Positions 52,423 to 62,262 of a stretch of DNA of 64,000 nt are shown here, in pieces; the first letter of the stretch is position 1, and each line of letters starts with the position of its first letter. Under the pieces are notes generated by a model. The model did no database searches, was not told the origin of the DNA, and worked only from the letters and a program-made list of their open reading frames with translations. The position numbers and the translations under genes were made by a program. The stretch is from Trueperella pecoris (GTDB lineage Bacteria; Actinomycetota; Actinomycetes; Actinomycetales; Actinomycetaceae), in contig NZ_CP053291.1 of NCBI RefSeq assembly GCF_014926385.1, positions 248,001 to 312,000 of the forward strand, read 5' to 3'.

Positions 52423-55345
52423 ATGCTCACCGTGCATGCCCCGACTGCCACCACGTTCACCGCCACCGGCGAGGGCGTCCTCGACCCGGAACTCATCGAC
52501 GCCCGTGTCATTGAGGAGCTCGGCGGAGCCTACCAACTCACCATTGTCTACCCGGCTAACGGGCCGCTGGCATCACAGCTTGCAGTCGAGGCGATCATCG
52601 CAGCCCCTGTTCCCGGCACCACCATCCGGCAAGGGTTTCGCATCCACGAGGTCACCACGAGCCTGGACGGGCTGCTGGAGGTCACGGCCTTCCACCTGTT
52701 CTACGACCTGGCAGGCAACTTCATCGCCGACACCTTCGTCGTCAACAAGACCCCCAAGGCGGCCCTCGACCAGCTCCTTGGTGCTGCCACCACGAAGCAC
52801 CGGTTCACCGCGACCAGCTCCGATACGACCACCAGGGCCTCTGCGCGTGTGGTGCGGATGAACCTGGCCGCCGCGATCATGAACCAGGGCTCGGACAACA
52901 CGTTCGCCTCCCGGTGGGCCGGAGAGCTCACGCGCGATAACTGGCACATCCACCACGCCGCCACACGCGGCGCAGATCGTGGGGTCGTGATCCGCGATCG
53001 CAAGAACCTCACCGGCTACACCGCCACTGTCGATCTGACGAACGTGGTCACCCGGATCGTGCCGGTCGGGTTTGACGGGATCACCCTGCCCGAGCTCTAC
53101 GTCGACTCACCACACGTCGATCACTACGCGATCCCACACATCAAGGTCATTCGCTACCCAGACATCAAAGCGATCGCCGACGCCGACAACCCCCGCGAGG
53201 ACGAAGTACCCCTGCCGCAGGCACACGCCCTTCTTCGTCAAGCCGCCAAGGCCGAGTACGCCACCAACCACATCGATACCCCTGCCGCGAGCTACACCGT
53301 CTCATTCGTCGACCTTGCCTCCACGAGCGAGTACGCCGACCTCGCTGAACTCGAGACCGTCCTGCTGGGAGACACGGTGACGGTGCAGCACGCCGACCTG
53401 GGCGTGTCCCTATCCGCACGGGTCGTCGGCTACGAATACAACCCGTTACGACAGGCGTACGTGTCGGTAGAATTGGGGTCGGTTGCAGGGAAGTTCACCT
53501 CGATCACCCGCCAGATCACCACCGCGCAGACGGCCGCCCAGATGGCCGCTGATCTTGCTGGCGTGGCGCTGGCATCAGCGGACGGGAAATCCACCAACCA
53601 TTACGGGCCGAAACAGCCCGCTGCCGCCCGCCTGGGCGACACGTGGTTCAAGGACAACGGTGAACAGATCGAGATCTGGATCTACCAGCTCACCGACACC
53701 GGCGAACCCGGCTGGGTAGCCCTCGCCACGGACCTCAACCCATGCCCAGGTCAGCGCTGAGCTCGCCGAGGCTCGCGCTGAGGTGGAGGCCGCGAAAACC
53801 GCAGCTGCAGATGCCCAAGCGGCAGCTGCCGCTGTCGCTGCTCGCCTCACCGAAGCCGAAACCGAGATCGGTCAGGCACGCGAGGCGGCCAGCCAGGCCG
53901 AAGCCACAGCGCGGGAAGCTGAGGCTGTAGCCGGAGAGGCTGGCGTGAAGGTAGCCGGGCTTGAGAGCTCAGTTTCCCAAGCGCAACACCGTGCCGATAC
54001 GGCCTACGAGACGGCACGGCAGGTTCAAACCAGTAGTGAGGCCCGTTTCACTGAGCTGACGAATTCGGATAACAGCCTTGCTTCGTCACTTTCAATGATG
54101 GCCAGCGACCTGAACCTGCGTGTGCGCTCGGGCGAGATCATCTCCCAGATCAACATCTCACCCGAAACCATCTTGATTGACGGTAAACGCATACACATCA
54201 CCGGCCGAACCAGTATCGATGACGCCACGATCACCACCGCAATGATCGCTAACGCGGCGATCACCGACGCGAAGATCGCCAACCTGTCGGCTGCCAAGAT
54301 CACCACCGGTACGCTCGCGGCTGCCAGGATTGCGGCAGGCTCTATCACCAGTGACAAGCTCACGATCGCTGATGGGTTCATCAAGACGGCCATGATCGCG
54401 GACGCAGCGATCACGGACGCGAAAATCGGCTCGTTGTCGGCCTCGAAGATCACCACCGGCACCCTGTCTGCGGCTCGGATCGCGGCCGGATCGATCACGA
54501 GCGACAAGCTCACGATCGCAACCGGGTTCATCCAGACCGGAATGATCGCGGATGCGGCGATAACCTCGGCGAAGATCGGTGCGCTGGACGCAGGCAAAAT
54601 CACCACCGGGGTGCTTAATGCCTCACGTATCGGGGCGAGGTCGATCACGGCGGACAAGCTCGCAACCAACGCCATCCAGGTGGGGCTGGCGGGGTGGACG
54701 AACTCCATTCGCATCAGCCCCACGCAGATCGCCTGGTACAACGGGTCCACGTTGGAAGGGACCATCACCTCGTCGGGGATGCGGTTCTACTACGGTTCTC
54801 GTTTCATCGGATGGACCGGGCAGCAATCGAAAGCCGGTGCAGCGGACATACGTGGTATTTCGAACTCGTTGGAGCACACCGGCGACTACATCAGCTGGTC
54901 GTACAAGACGACGTCGACGAGCACCTCCTACACGACCATGCTCACCCTGGACCCCAGGGGCAAGTTCTACGGCAAGTCGGGTATCCACCTCGGTGCCGCG
55001 CTACGCACCCACGGGCACGACTTCTACACCCAAGGAAACCGGATCATCATCCCGCAAGACTGCACCCTCAACGGTGTCGGAACCTACCCCGGCTGGGCAG
55101 GAAGCAGCGGCAGGTCCAAGGTCGTGTTCCACACCAACGACCTGTACGTGATCAGCGGCAACACCTTCTACAACATGACCAGCGTGTTCAACCGAGTCAA
55201 AGACCTCATGTCACGGATGAACTCACTGATCTCGCTGCTGAACCAAGGCTGGGTGAAAAATATCAACAGTGGCGCAAACGGCAACATCACCTGGAATTAC
55301 TTCAGCAACACCGGACTGTCGTCCATGTCGACCACGTTGAGCTAA
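52423..55345 (+). pseudogene. Tail endopeptidase / tail fibre gene with a frameshift
   Basis: From the ATG at 52423 (MLTVHAPTATTFT) the first ~440 residues resemble the prophage tail endopeptidase/tip domain. An extra C at the CCC run 53739-53741 then shifts the frame; the true continuation HAQVSAELAEARAEVEAAK starts a long coiled-coil (53760-54050). Next come three 50-residue fibre repeats (54239-54688) and a C-terminal receptor-type region with many aromatic and Gly residues to 55345. Repaired length is about 974 residues. This is the host-recognition protein. Confidence 0.82.
54239..54688 (+). repeat. Three 150-bp repeats in the tail fibre gene
   Basis: Units at 54239, 54389 and 54539 each encode 50 residues of the type MIADAAITDAKIGSLSASK and IAAGSITSDKLTIA. 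The first two are very similar and the third has diverged. They probably form a beta-structured shaft. Confidence 0.85.
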
Positions 55346-55365
55346 CCGAACAGAAAGGACTACCT

Positions 55366-55806
55366 ATGCGTTTCCTCCTACCGGCACACCAGATCCGCCC
55401 CTCGATCGCACTGCTTGACGACATGCCGCTGACAGGTGGCGCGTCCAGGGCACGCAGCAAACTCATCCGGCTTCTCGAGCAGACCTATGCCAGCTTCGCC
55501 GAAGACGAATACGAGCTCGTGCGCGCCCACGCCGTGTGTGATGAGGACGGTCAACCCGTCATCGACGACGACGGGACCCTCACCCTGGCCGACCCGGATC
55601 ACGCCGCCGGGTTCCACGCCCAGCACCAGGCGCTGCTGGCCCAGCGCGTCGAAGTCGAAGGCCCCACCTACGAGCATCACGGCCACGACGTCCTCAGCTT
55701 CCTCGATGCCTTGGAGATGGAACTCACCGGCAGTGCGGCAGCTGCCTACGACGCGCTCTACGACGCCATCACCGAATCCCTCACCAGGGGTGAGCAGCAC
55801 CCATGA
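55366..55806 (+). CDS. DUF1617-like phage protein
   Basis: 146 residues from the ATG at 55366 after AAAGGA. Mostly helical and acidic (LEQTYASFAEDEYELVRAHAV, FLDALEMELTGSAAAAYDALYDAI). Position behind the fibre gene and overall pattern fit DUF1617 family phage proteins; function unknown. Confidence 0.65.
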   Translation: MRFLLPAHQIRPSIALLDDMPLTGGASRARSKLIRLLEQTYASFAEDEYELVRAHAVCDEDGQPVIDDDGTLTLADPDHAAGFHAQHQALLAQRVEVEGPTYEHHGHDVLSFLDALEMELTGSAAAAYDALYDAITESLTRGEQHP

Positions 55807-56006
55807 GCACCCCAATCGATACACCCGTGACCGGTGAGGACGACGAGGAAGGGATCGTTGAGGTCATTGGCAGCGGCCCGAAAGCCCTCCACACTGTCTC
55901 GGCCACCCCGGCCACGGATCAACCGCCTGCCGTGCCCACCGAACACACCGGGACGATCGACCTGTACGAGCCGATCCCGGAGATCCTCACCAGCCCGGAA
56001 CTCTAA
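55803..56006 (+). CDS. Small acidic phage protein
   Basis: 67 residues, ATG overlapping the previous stop. Rich in Asp, Glu, Pro and Thr, probably disordered, with a conserved-looking ending IDLYEPIPEILTSPEL. No family recognised. It precedes a terminator and the holin gene. Confidence 0.55.
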   Translation: MSTPIDTPVTGEDDEEGIVEVIGSGPKALHTVSATPATDQPPAVPTEHTGTIDLYEPIPEILTSPEL

Positions 56007-56026
56007 CGCCCAACTGCACTGCCAAT

Positions 56027-56055
56027 AGGCCCACACCACTTCGGTGCGGGCCTTT
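56027..56055 (+). terminator. Terminator between tail and lysis genes
   Basis: AGGCCCACACC and GGTGCGGGCCT pair (one mismatch) around ACTTC and are followed by TT; 20 bases after the preceding stop. Confidence 0.65.
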
Positions 56056-56091
56056 GTCGTGTGCCCACAAACGGGAAGGAACCCACTTTCT

Positions 56092-56562
56092 ATGTCGCTC
56101 AAAGCTATCTGGGCCACGATCCAAACCGGCCTGGCCGGGGTCGGGGCTGTCATCGGAGCGTTCCTCGGAGGCCTCGACGGCCTGGTGTACGCGCTCATCG
56201 CCTTCGTCGTATTCGACTACATCACCGGCGTGCTCGCCGCGATCGCCGAACGCCGCGTCTCCTCAGCCATCGGGTTTCGGGGCATCTCCCGCAAGATCCT
56301 CATCTTCGCCCTGATCGGACTTGCCCATCTGCTCGACGTGCACGTCATTGGAACACCCGGAGCACTACGCACCGCCACCGTCGTGTTCTACCTGTCCAAC
56401 GAAGGCATCTCCCTGATCGAAAACGCCACCCGGCTCGGGCTGCCCGTACCAGCCCACATCCGCCGCGCCTTGGACCTGGTCACCCGTGACGTGACCGGCA
56501 AACCCGACCTCGAACACCACCCCAACCAAACCACCACCTCAGCAGAAAAGGAGAACCTCTGA
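56092..56562 (+). CDS. Phage holin
   Basis: 156 residues from the ATG at 56092 after AAGGA. The N-terminal half has three hydrophobic segments with GAVIGAFLGGLDGLVYALIAFVVFDYITGVLAA in parts, the pattern of phage_holin_4 / toxin-secretion holins. The C-terminal tail is soluble and Thr/Asp-rich. It permeabilises the membrane to release or activate the endolysin encoded next. Confidence 0.9.
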   Translation: MSLKAIWATIQTGLAGVGAVIGAFLGGLDGLVYALIAFVVFDYITGVLAAIAERRVSSAIGFRGISRKILIFALIGLAHLLDVHVIGTPGALRTATVVFYLSNEGISLIENATRLGLPVPAHIRRALDLVTRDVTGKPDLEHHPNQTTTSAEKENL

Positions 56563-57404
56563 TGAAGAACTGGACCACCCTCGAAGCCGACGAAAACCGG
56601 CTGATGAACAAGCACTACAGTGCCGGGCGGAGCGGACGGAAGATCAACAAGGTCATCATTCACCACAACGCAGGCAACCTCACCATCAAGTCCATCTGGG
56701 ACGTGTGGCAGACCCGCCAAGCATCCGCCCACTACCAGGTCGACTCCAACGGTCGCATCGGCCAACTCGTCTGGGACCGCGACACCGCCTGGCATGCAGG
56801 CAACTGGGAAGCCAACACCACCTCCATCGGTATCGAACACGCCGACATCTCCTCCAAGCCCTGGCGCATCTCCGAGGCCTGCCTCGACAACGGTGCTCAC
56901 CTCGTCGCGGCCATCTGCCACTACTACAAGCTCGGACGACCCGTGTGGGGCAAGAACGTGTTCGGCCACAAGCATTTCTCTTCCACCGAATGCCCGGCCT
57001 CCCTTGCAGGAAGCCAGCATGCGGCCTACATGGCACGCGCCCAGTACTGGTACGACCGCATGAGCGGCACCAAGCCCGCCCCGACACCACCGGCAAAGCC
57101 CACACCGCCCACGCCCAAGCCCTCCGCCAATATCGACGCCCTTGCTGATGCGGTGACCCGTGGAGACTACGGCAACGGCGAGGAACGCAAACGCCGACTC
57201 GGAGCCAACTACGCTGCGGTGCAGAAACGCGTGAACGAGAAACTCGCCGGAGTAAGCCCCGCCAAGCCCTCCGTCAACATCGATGCACTGGCTGATGCGG
57301 TGATCCGTGGAGACTATGGCAACGGCGAGGAACGCAAGCGCCGACTCGGAGCCAACTACGCGGCCGTACAGAAGCGCGTCAACGAGAAGCTCGGCATCGG
57401 CTAA
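56562..57404 (+). CDS. Endolysin: amidase with two CW_7 repeats
   Basis: 280 residues, ATG overlapping the holin stop. The N-terminal ~170 residues are an Amidase_2 (PGRP-like) domain: zinc ligands in VIIHHNAGNLT and in FGHKHFSSTECPAS, and HYQVDSNGRIGQLVWDRDTAWHAGN between. After a Pro/Thr/Lys linker come two 40-residue CW_7-type wall-binding repeats (NIDALADAV(T/I)RGDYGNGEERKRRLG). It cuts the amide between muramic acid and the peptide stem. Confidence 0.93.
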   Translation: MKNWTTLEADENRLMNKHYSAGRSGRKINKVIIHHNAGNLTIKSIWDVWQTRQASAHYQVDSNGRIGQLVWDRDTAWHAGNWEANTTSIGIEHADISSKPWRISEACLDNGAHLVAAICHYYKLGRPVWGKNVFGHKHFSSTECPASLAGSQHAAYMARAQYWYDRMSGTKPAPTPPAKPTPPTPKPSANIDALADAVTRGDYGNGEERKRRLGANYAAVQKRVNEKLAGVSPAKPSVNIDALADAVIRGDYGNGEERKRRLGANYAAVQKRVNEKLGIG

Positions 57405-57424
57405 CCCACACGAGAACACTCTCT

Positions 57425-57466
57425 GGCCCCGTCATCACCTTCATCGAGGTGGTGGCGGGGCCTTTT
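57425..57466 (+). terminator. Rho-independent terminator after the endolysin gene
   Basis: A 16-bp stem (57425-57440 with 57447-57462) with TTTT directly after. Confidence 0.88.
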
Positions 57467-57487
57467 GTGCGTTTGCGGAGCTGGTGT

Positions 57488-57676
57488 TTACCGCAGGTCT
57501 TCGAACGGGTCGATGACGGACTGCACTCCACAGCTCGGGCAGATGAACGCGATACGCATGCCTTCACCTTCGCCTGCAGCAAACGGGTCAGGGACACAAT
57601 CTGAGCCGCATTCTGAACAGGTTCGGTACGACTGGTCGTCGACAAACACCGGGAGTTCACGGTCGTCGTCAGTCAT
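57488..57676 (-). CDS. Small zinc-ribbon protein
   Basis: 62 residues from the ATG at 57676 (GGGCGGGTG upstream; a GTG at 57700 is possible). Two cysteine pairs, CSEC and CPSC, 29 residues apart, form a likely zinc ribbon; acidic flanks. It is antisense-oriented between lysis and recombinase genes. Function unknown. Confidence 0.6.
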   Translation of the reverse strand: MTDDDRELPVFVDDQSYRTCSECGSDCVPDPFAAGEGEGMRIAFICPSCGVQSVIDPFEDLR

Positions 57677-57887
57677 CTTCACCCGCCCTTGCTCTGTCAC
57701 GGTTCACACGTCGATGGCTCCAGATTGTGAATTGAGCAAAGAATAGCTGCCTTATCCGAATTGGGGCGCAGATCCCAGACATGGGTGCGAACGCGGCAGG
57801 GAGGCTTTGTTTCTGCTGTCCGGTTTCGTCTGGTGCAACCGGCGTATGGGCGACCACCTTTCGCCTCGTTGCCAGGAGGGCCTGCTC

Positions 57888-58298
57888 ATGGCTCTGAACC
57901 AGACTGATCACCATCACATCCAGATGATGCGCGCTGCAGGAGTTGCCTACTCTCGTATTGCCGCGCACCTGGACCTCAACGCCAACAGTGTCAAGACCTA
58001 TTGTCTGCGACACAGAATCACCGTCGACCCTGCCGTTGAGCAGGTCACGGACCCAGTTGGAGTGTGGTGCTTGCACTGCTGCAAGCCAATCGAGCTCCGG
58101 CAAGGCTCGAAGTTCTGCTCCACCGCGTGCCGACGAGCCTGGTGGGCCACCCACCGAACCGTGGTCACCGAAGAACTGGTCTGCGCGAACTGCCACCGAC
58201 AGGTCACTGTGGCTCGCACAAGCCGGGCGAAACGCAAGTACTGCTGCCACCCGTGCTACATCCAGCACCGTTTCAACACCCGTGGCGGTAAACGATGA
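57888..58298 (+). CDS. HTH plus zinc-finger protein of the recombinase cassette
   Basis: 136 residues from the ATG at 57888 after AGGAGGG. N-terminal helix-turn-helix (IQMMRAAGVAYSRIAAHLDLNANSVKTYCLRH) resembles sigma-70 region 4. The C-terminal half has cysteine pairs CLHC, C-x4-C (FCSTACRRAWW), CANC and C-x2-C (CCHPC), like MYM/TRASH-type fingers. It lies immediately before the SHOCT-like gene and two serine recombinases, a cassette seen in Gram-positive elements; probably a regulator. Confidence 0.75.
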   Translation: MALNQTDHHHIQMMRAAGVAYSRIAAHLDLNANSVKTYCLRHRITVDPAVEQVTDPVGVWCLHCCKPIELRQGSKFCSTACRRAWWATHRTVVTEELVCANCHRQVTVARTSRAKRKYCCHPCYIQHRFNTRGGKR

Positions 58299-58510
58299 AC
58301 ATGGCAGCCGAGCTGACGGCTCATCACCAACTCACGCAGGTCAAGCAGCTTCTCGAACGCAGCATCCTCACCCCACGCGAAGCCATCACCGTCTGCCAGC
58401 GCCTCGACGCCCCCGATGCGCCCTTGGCCGCCCTACAAAGAGCCAGTTTCGTTGACTATCTCGAGGGTTTGAGTGATGTATGGATACAACCTGAAACCCT
58501 GTCTGACTAG
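58295..58510 (+). CDS. SHOCT-like small protein
   Basis: 71 residues, ATG overlapping the previous stop. The run LTQVKQLLERSILTPREAITVCQRL has the short helical-hairpin pattern of SHOCT proteins that often precede serine recombinase genes in Gram-positive elements. Role unknown. Confidence 0.6.
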   Translation: MNMAAELTAHHQLTQVKQLLERSILTPREAITVCQRLDAPDAPLAALQRASFVDYLEGLSDVWIQPETLSD

Positions 58511-58520
58511 GAGAAATACC

Positions 58521-59966
58521 TTGAAGAGAATGGAGCAAATCACCCCGCCACCGATCAGTGCTTCTCCGCTTGTGAAAGTGGCAGCGTATGCCCGCATCAG
58601 CATGGAAACCGAACGCACACCGCTGAGTTTGTCCACCCAAGTTTCCTACTACCAGCAACTCATTCACGACACTCCCGGTTGGACGTTCGCCGGAGTGTTC
58701 GCCGATTCTGGAATCTCTGGAACCACCACACATCGACCCCAGTTCCAAGAAATGCTGGCCCTTGCCCGGGAAGGGGCAATCGACCTGATCCTCACCAAGT
58801 CGATCTCGCGATTCGCTCGCAACACCGTCGACCTGCTCGAAACCGTCCGCGAGCTGAAAGACCTCGGGGTGGAGGTGCGATTCGAAAAAGAGAACATCTC
58901 CTCAACCAGCGCTGACGGAGAACTCATGCTCACCCTGCTGGCCTCTTTCGCGCAGGCAGAATCAGAGCAAATCAGCCAAAACGTCAAGTGGCGTATCTGG
59001 AAAGGCTTCGAAGAAGGAAAAGCGAACGGCTTCCACCTGTACGGTTACACCGACTCCGCTGACGGCACCGACGTCCAGATCATCGAAGAAGAAGCAGCCG
59101 TGGTGCGCTGGATATTCGACCAGTACATGAAGAAGATCTCGTGCGAAAAGATGGCCGCGCAGCTCATCGCCGACGGCAGGGTTCCACACCTGGCTGACAA
59201 CAAGTTGCCCGGCGAATGGGTCCGTCACATCCTGAAGAACCCGCACTACACCGGCGACCTCCTGTTAGGGCGATGGTCCACTCCGGAGGGTAAGCCTGGA
59301 CGAGCAGTGCGCAACACCGGCCAGTTGCCGCAATACCTGGTGGAAAACGCGATCCCCGCGATCATCGACCGCGACACCTTCACCGCTGTACAAACCGAGA
59401 TCGCTCGACGTCGCGAGCTCGGTGCCCGCGCGAATTGGTCCATCGAAACTGTGGCGTTGACGTCGAAGATCAAATGCGTGTCCTGCGATTGCTCGTTTGT
59501 GCGCAACGTACGCAATCCGAAAACCCAAAACTCGATCTCCACCGAGCATTGGATCTGCACCGAACGCAAGAAAGGCCGCAAAACCGGATGCGGCACCTGC
59601 GAGATCTCTGACACGGCACTCAAAGGCTTCATCGCCCGAGTCCTGGGTATCGAGGCCTTCGACGAGGACGTGTTCACCGAGCGTATCGACCACATCGACG
59701 TGCAGGGAAAAGACCGCTACACGTTCCACTACACCGATGGCACCAGCAGCTCGCACACGTGGCGACCAAACCTGAAGAAGAGCTCGTGGACCCCAGTAAG
59801 AAAAGCCGCCTGGGGTGAACTCGTGCGTACTCGCTGGGCCGAAGCCAAAAGGCTCGGGTTGGACAACCCACGGCAAGCACCAACACCACCAGAAGCGCTG
59901 GCGAAGTACCGGGCCGTGGCCAAGGCAGAGGCTGAGCGGCTGCGCGCCGAGCGAGGCGAACGCTAA
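58521..59966 (+). CDS. Large serine recombinase (first)
   Basis: About 481 residues from a TTG at 58521 after AGGAGA (an ATG at 58530 is the alternative). The resolvase domain has the catalytic serine in VAAYARISMETE (Ser27 from TTG) and DLILTKSISRFARNTVDLLETVRELK. The recombinase domain follows (RIWKGFEEGKANGFHLYGY, then WVRHILKNPHYTGDLLLG). A zinc ribbon comes next (IKCVSCDCSF ... WICTERKKGRKTGCGTC). It catalyses site-specific integration or excision. Confidence 0.92.
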   Translation: MKRMEQITPPPISASPLVKVAAYARISMETERTPLSLSTQVSYYQQLIHDTPGWTFAGVFADSGISGTTTHRPQFQEMLALAREGAIDLILTKSISRFARNTVDLLETVRELKDLGVEVRFEKENISSTSADGELMLTLLASFAQAESEQISQNVKWRIWKGFEEGKANGFHLYGYTDSADGTDVQIIEEEAAVVRWIFDQYMKKISCEKMAAQLIADGRVPHLADNKLPGEWVRHILKNPHYTGDLLLGRWSTPEGKPGRAVRNTGQLPQYLVENAIPAIIDRDTFTAVQTEIARRRELGARANWSIETVALTSKIKCVSCDCSFVRNVRNPKTQNSISTEHWICTERKKGRKTGCGTCEISDTALKGFIARVLGIEAFDEDVFTERIDHIDVQGKDRYTFHYTDGTSSSHTWRPNLKKSSWTPVRKAAWGELVRTRWAEAKRLGLDNPRQAPTPPEALAKYRAVAKAEAERLRAERGER

Positions 59967-61555
59967 ATGGCCCGCACCGTCACAGCAATCCCCGCCACCC
60001 GAGCGCTCCACACTGGTGCTCCACTTGGACAAACAACCCTGCGCAGGGTCGCCGGGTATGCCCGCGTGTCCACCGACCACGACGATCAGGTCACGTCCTA
60101 CGAAGCCCAAGTCGACTACTACACCCGCTACATCAGCGACCACGCAGGCTGGCAGTTCGTGAAGGTCTATACCGATGAAGGCATCACCGGCACCTCAACC
60201 AAACACCGCGCCGGATTCCAGCAGATGGTGACCGACGCGCTCGACGGCAAGATCGACCTGATCATCACCAAGAGCGTGTCCCGTTTCGCCCGCAACACCG
60301 TCGACTCGCTCACCACCGTTCGAGCGCTCAAAGACAAAGGCGTGGAGGTCTTCTTCGAGAAAGAAGGCATCTGGACCTTCGACGCAAAGGGCGAGCTCCT
60401 CATCACCATCATGAGCTCGCTGGCGCAAGAAGAAGCCCGCTCCATCTCCGAAAACGTCACCTGGGGGCACCGCAAACGCTTCGCCGACGGCAAGGTCACC
60501 GTCCCATACTCTCGGTTCCTCGGATACGACAAAGGTGAAGACGGCAGCCTCGTCATCAACCCCGAGCAAGCCAAAACTGTGCGCCGGATCTACAACATGT
60601 ACTTAGGTGGCATGTCCATCGGAACGATCGCCCGCACCCTCACCGACGAACCAGAGACCTTCACCGCTGCAGGCAACAAGACCTGGTATTACCAATCCAT
60701 ACGAGCGATTCTCACCAACGAGAAATACAAGGGTGACGCCCTCCTGCAGAAGTCGTACATCGCTGACTACCTGACGAAACGTCAAGTCATCAACCAAGGC
60801 GAAGTACCCCAGTACTACGTCACCGCCAGCCATGAGGCGATCATCAGCCCGGCAGTGTGGGACTTCGTCCAAGCCGAAATAGCTAAAGGCGCTAGGGATC
60901 AGCGAACCCAGCATCGCACCCGCCCCTTCTCGTCGACCTTCGAGTGCGGCCAGTGTGGGCACTTCTTCGGCTCGAAAACCTGGCACGCGGGCAGTAAGTA
61001 CGAAAAGGTCATCTGGCGGTGCGGCCACAAATACGCAGGCCAGGAAAAATGCGCCACAGGCACATCAGCGATCAACGACTCAAGGACATGTTTCTTAAGG
61101 CCATTCGCCTTCGATTCGGCTCATCGACCGACACAGGTGTCAACCAAGCCGTTCTCGACGCCCTCGACACGAGTGACCTGGAGGTTGAGGCCGCCGGGCT
61201 TCTCGCTCAGATCAATGAGGTGGCCAAAAAGCTCCAATCGATGATCGCCCGCAACGCACGAGTCGCTCAAGACCAGCAAGCCTACGAGAAGGCGTTCAAC
61301 GCTAGCCACGAACAGCACCAGGCGCTGTTAGCTGATCACGCTGCCGTGGTCGCCGAGATCCAGCACAAAAACAACCGACTGGCCGCCTACCACTACTACA
61401 GGCAAGAGACCGCCAACCTTGAACTTGACCAGTTGGTCTTCAGCCCATACCTCTGCGTAGCTTTGCTCGAAAAAGGCACCGTCGACGTCGACGGCAATGT
61501 CACCTTTCAATTCCGCGACGGCAGCACCCAAGTAGTCGCCATCAAGCCCGAGTAA
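59967..61555 (+). pseudogene. Large serine recombinase (second) with a frameshift
   Basis: Starts at the ATG directly after the first recombinase stop. The resolvase domain has GYARVSTDHDDQ (Ser35) and LIITKSVSRFARNTVDSL. A recombinase domain and zinc ribbon (FECGQCGHFFGSKTW ... WRCGHKYAGQEKCAT) follow. A base is missing at about 61057-61061; the real continuation HISDQRLKDMFLKAIRLRFG, then a coiled-coil and the C-terminal part, is in the neighbouring frame to 61555. About 529 residues if repaired. The truncated product keeps the catalytic domain but lacks the coiled-coil needed for synapsis control. Confidence 0.88.
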
Positions 61556-61580
61556 ATCTCGCCATGTTACCGCTCAGCGC

Positions 61581-62237
61581 TTATCGTTTTCCAAATTCTC
61601 CGGAAGAACGTTTTCTGTCGATTGCTTCACGTAATTTCTCTAGCTCTGAAACTACACGATTTGTTGACTTCGCAATTTCTGATGGTTCAGTCTTAGAGGC
61701 TAGCCAAAACGGTATAGCAAGGACTGCATATAAAGGGCTAACAATAAGTGCTACTGCCGCCATCACTGAAGGTACCCAAAATTCTTTCCCAAATTCACGA
61801 CTATGAAAAATGATGAAGCCGACAGCAACAAGTATGGCTAACGTATGCAATCCCCATATAGAGCCTTGATAGAAGAAGTCGGTTAGAATGCACCAGAAAA
61901 AAGCTGTAGATATTGCTGACTGTGGTAACAGGTTCCCTGTGATTGTGCCTGCGTAGTCGACAACAAAGAAGATGAGTGAGACAATAAGCCAAATACCAAG
62001 GAGTACGTGCACGGCTTCATACGCATTAGCTTTCTCAATTCTGTCTGCCACCGAAGCTGCCCAATTCGTTGCGGAATCAAAGCCAAGTACCTTTAGAATC
62101 TTGCCGAGTAGATCATAGCCGCTTGTTCCAGCAATGAACACGCCCCAAAAAACACAAGCGATGTAGGTAGAAGCAATAAAAGTCGCTAGATTATGCAACC
62201 TTTCCGAGAAGGCCGCAAGGAAGCCGTCTAATGTCAT
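61581..62237 (-). CDS. Hypothetical membrane protein
   Basis: 218 residues with about five hydrophobic segments and a charged C-terminal ~40 residues (STNRVVSELEKLREAIDRKRS) that may form a coil. Low GC. No family recognised. It lies 25 bases behind the hsdM remnant in the same direction, so it may be part of the same transferred restriction locus. Confidence 0.6.
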   Translation of the reverse strand: MTLDGFLAAFSERLHNLATFIASTYIACVFWGVFIAGTSGYDLLGKILKVLGFDSATNWAASVADRIEKANAYEAVHVLLGIWLIVSLIFFVVDYAGTITGNLLPQSAISTAFFWCILTDFFYQGSIWGLHTLAILVAVGFIIFHSREFGKEFWVPSVMAAVALIVSPLYAVLAIPFWLASKTEPSEIAKSTNRVVSELEKLREAIDRKRSSGEFGKR

Positions 62238-62262
62238 CTCACGGTACCTTTCAATGAACCAA

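Larger units (their letters stand above)
34616..61555. mobile_element. Decayed siphophage-type prophage
   Basis: Gene order is methylase, early genes, terminase, portal, protease, capsid, connectors, tail chaperones, tape measure, tail/fibre, holin, endolysin and serine recombinases. No replication or repressor genes remain on the left, and two IS elements interrupt it. Five structural or integration genes have single-base frameshifts. The boundaries are those of recognisable phage genes; attachment sites were not found. Confidence 0.85.

Noticed and set aside
61540-61600. Attachment site (attR) of the serine recombinases
   Set aside because: I looked for a short repeat shared with the ychF end or the 34.6-kb border and found none I could defend by eye.
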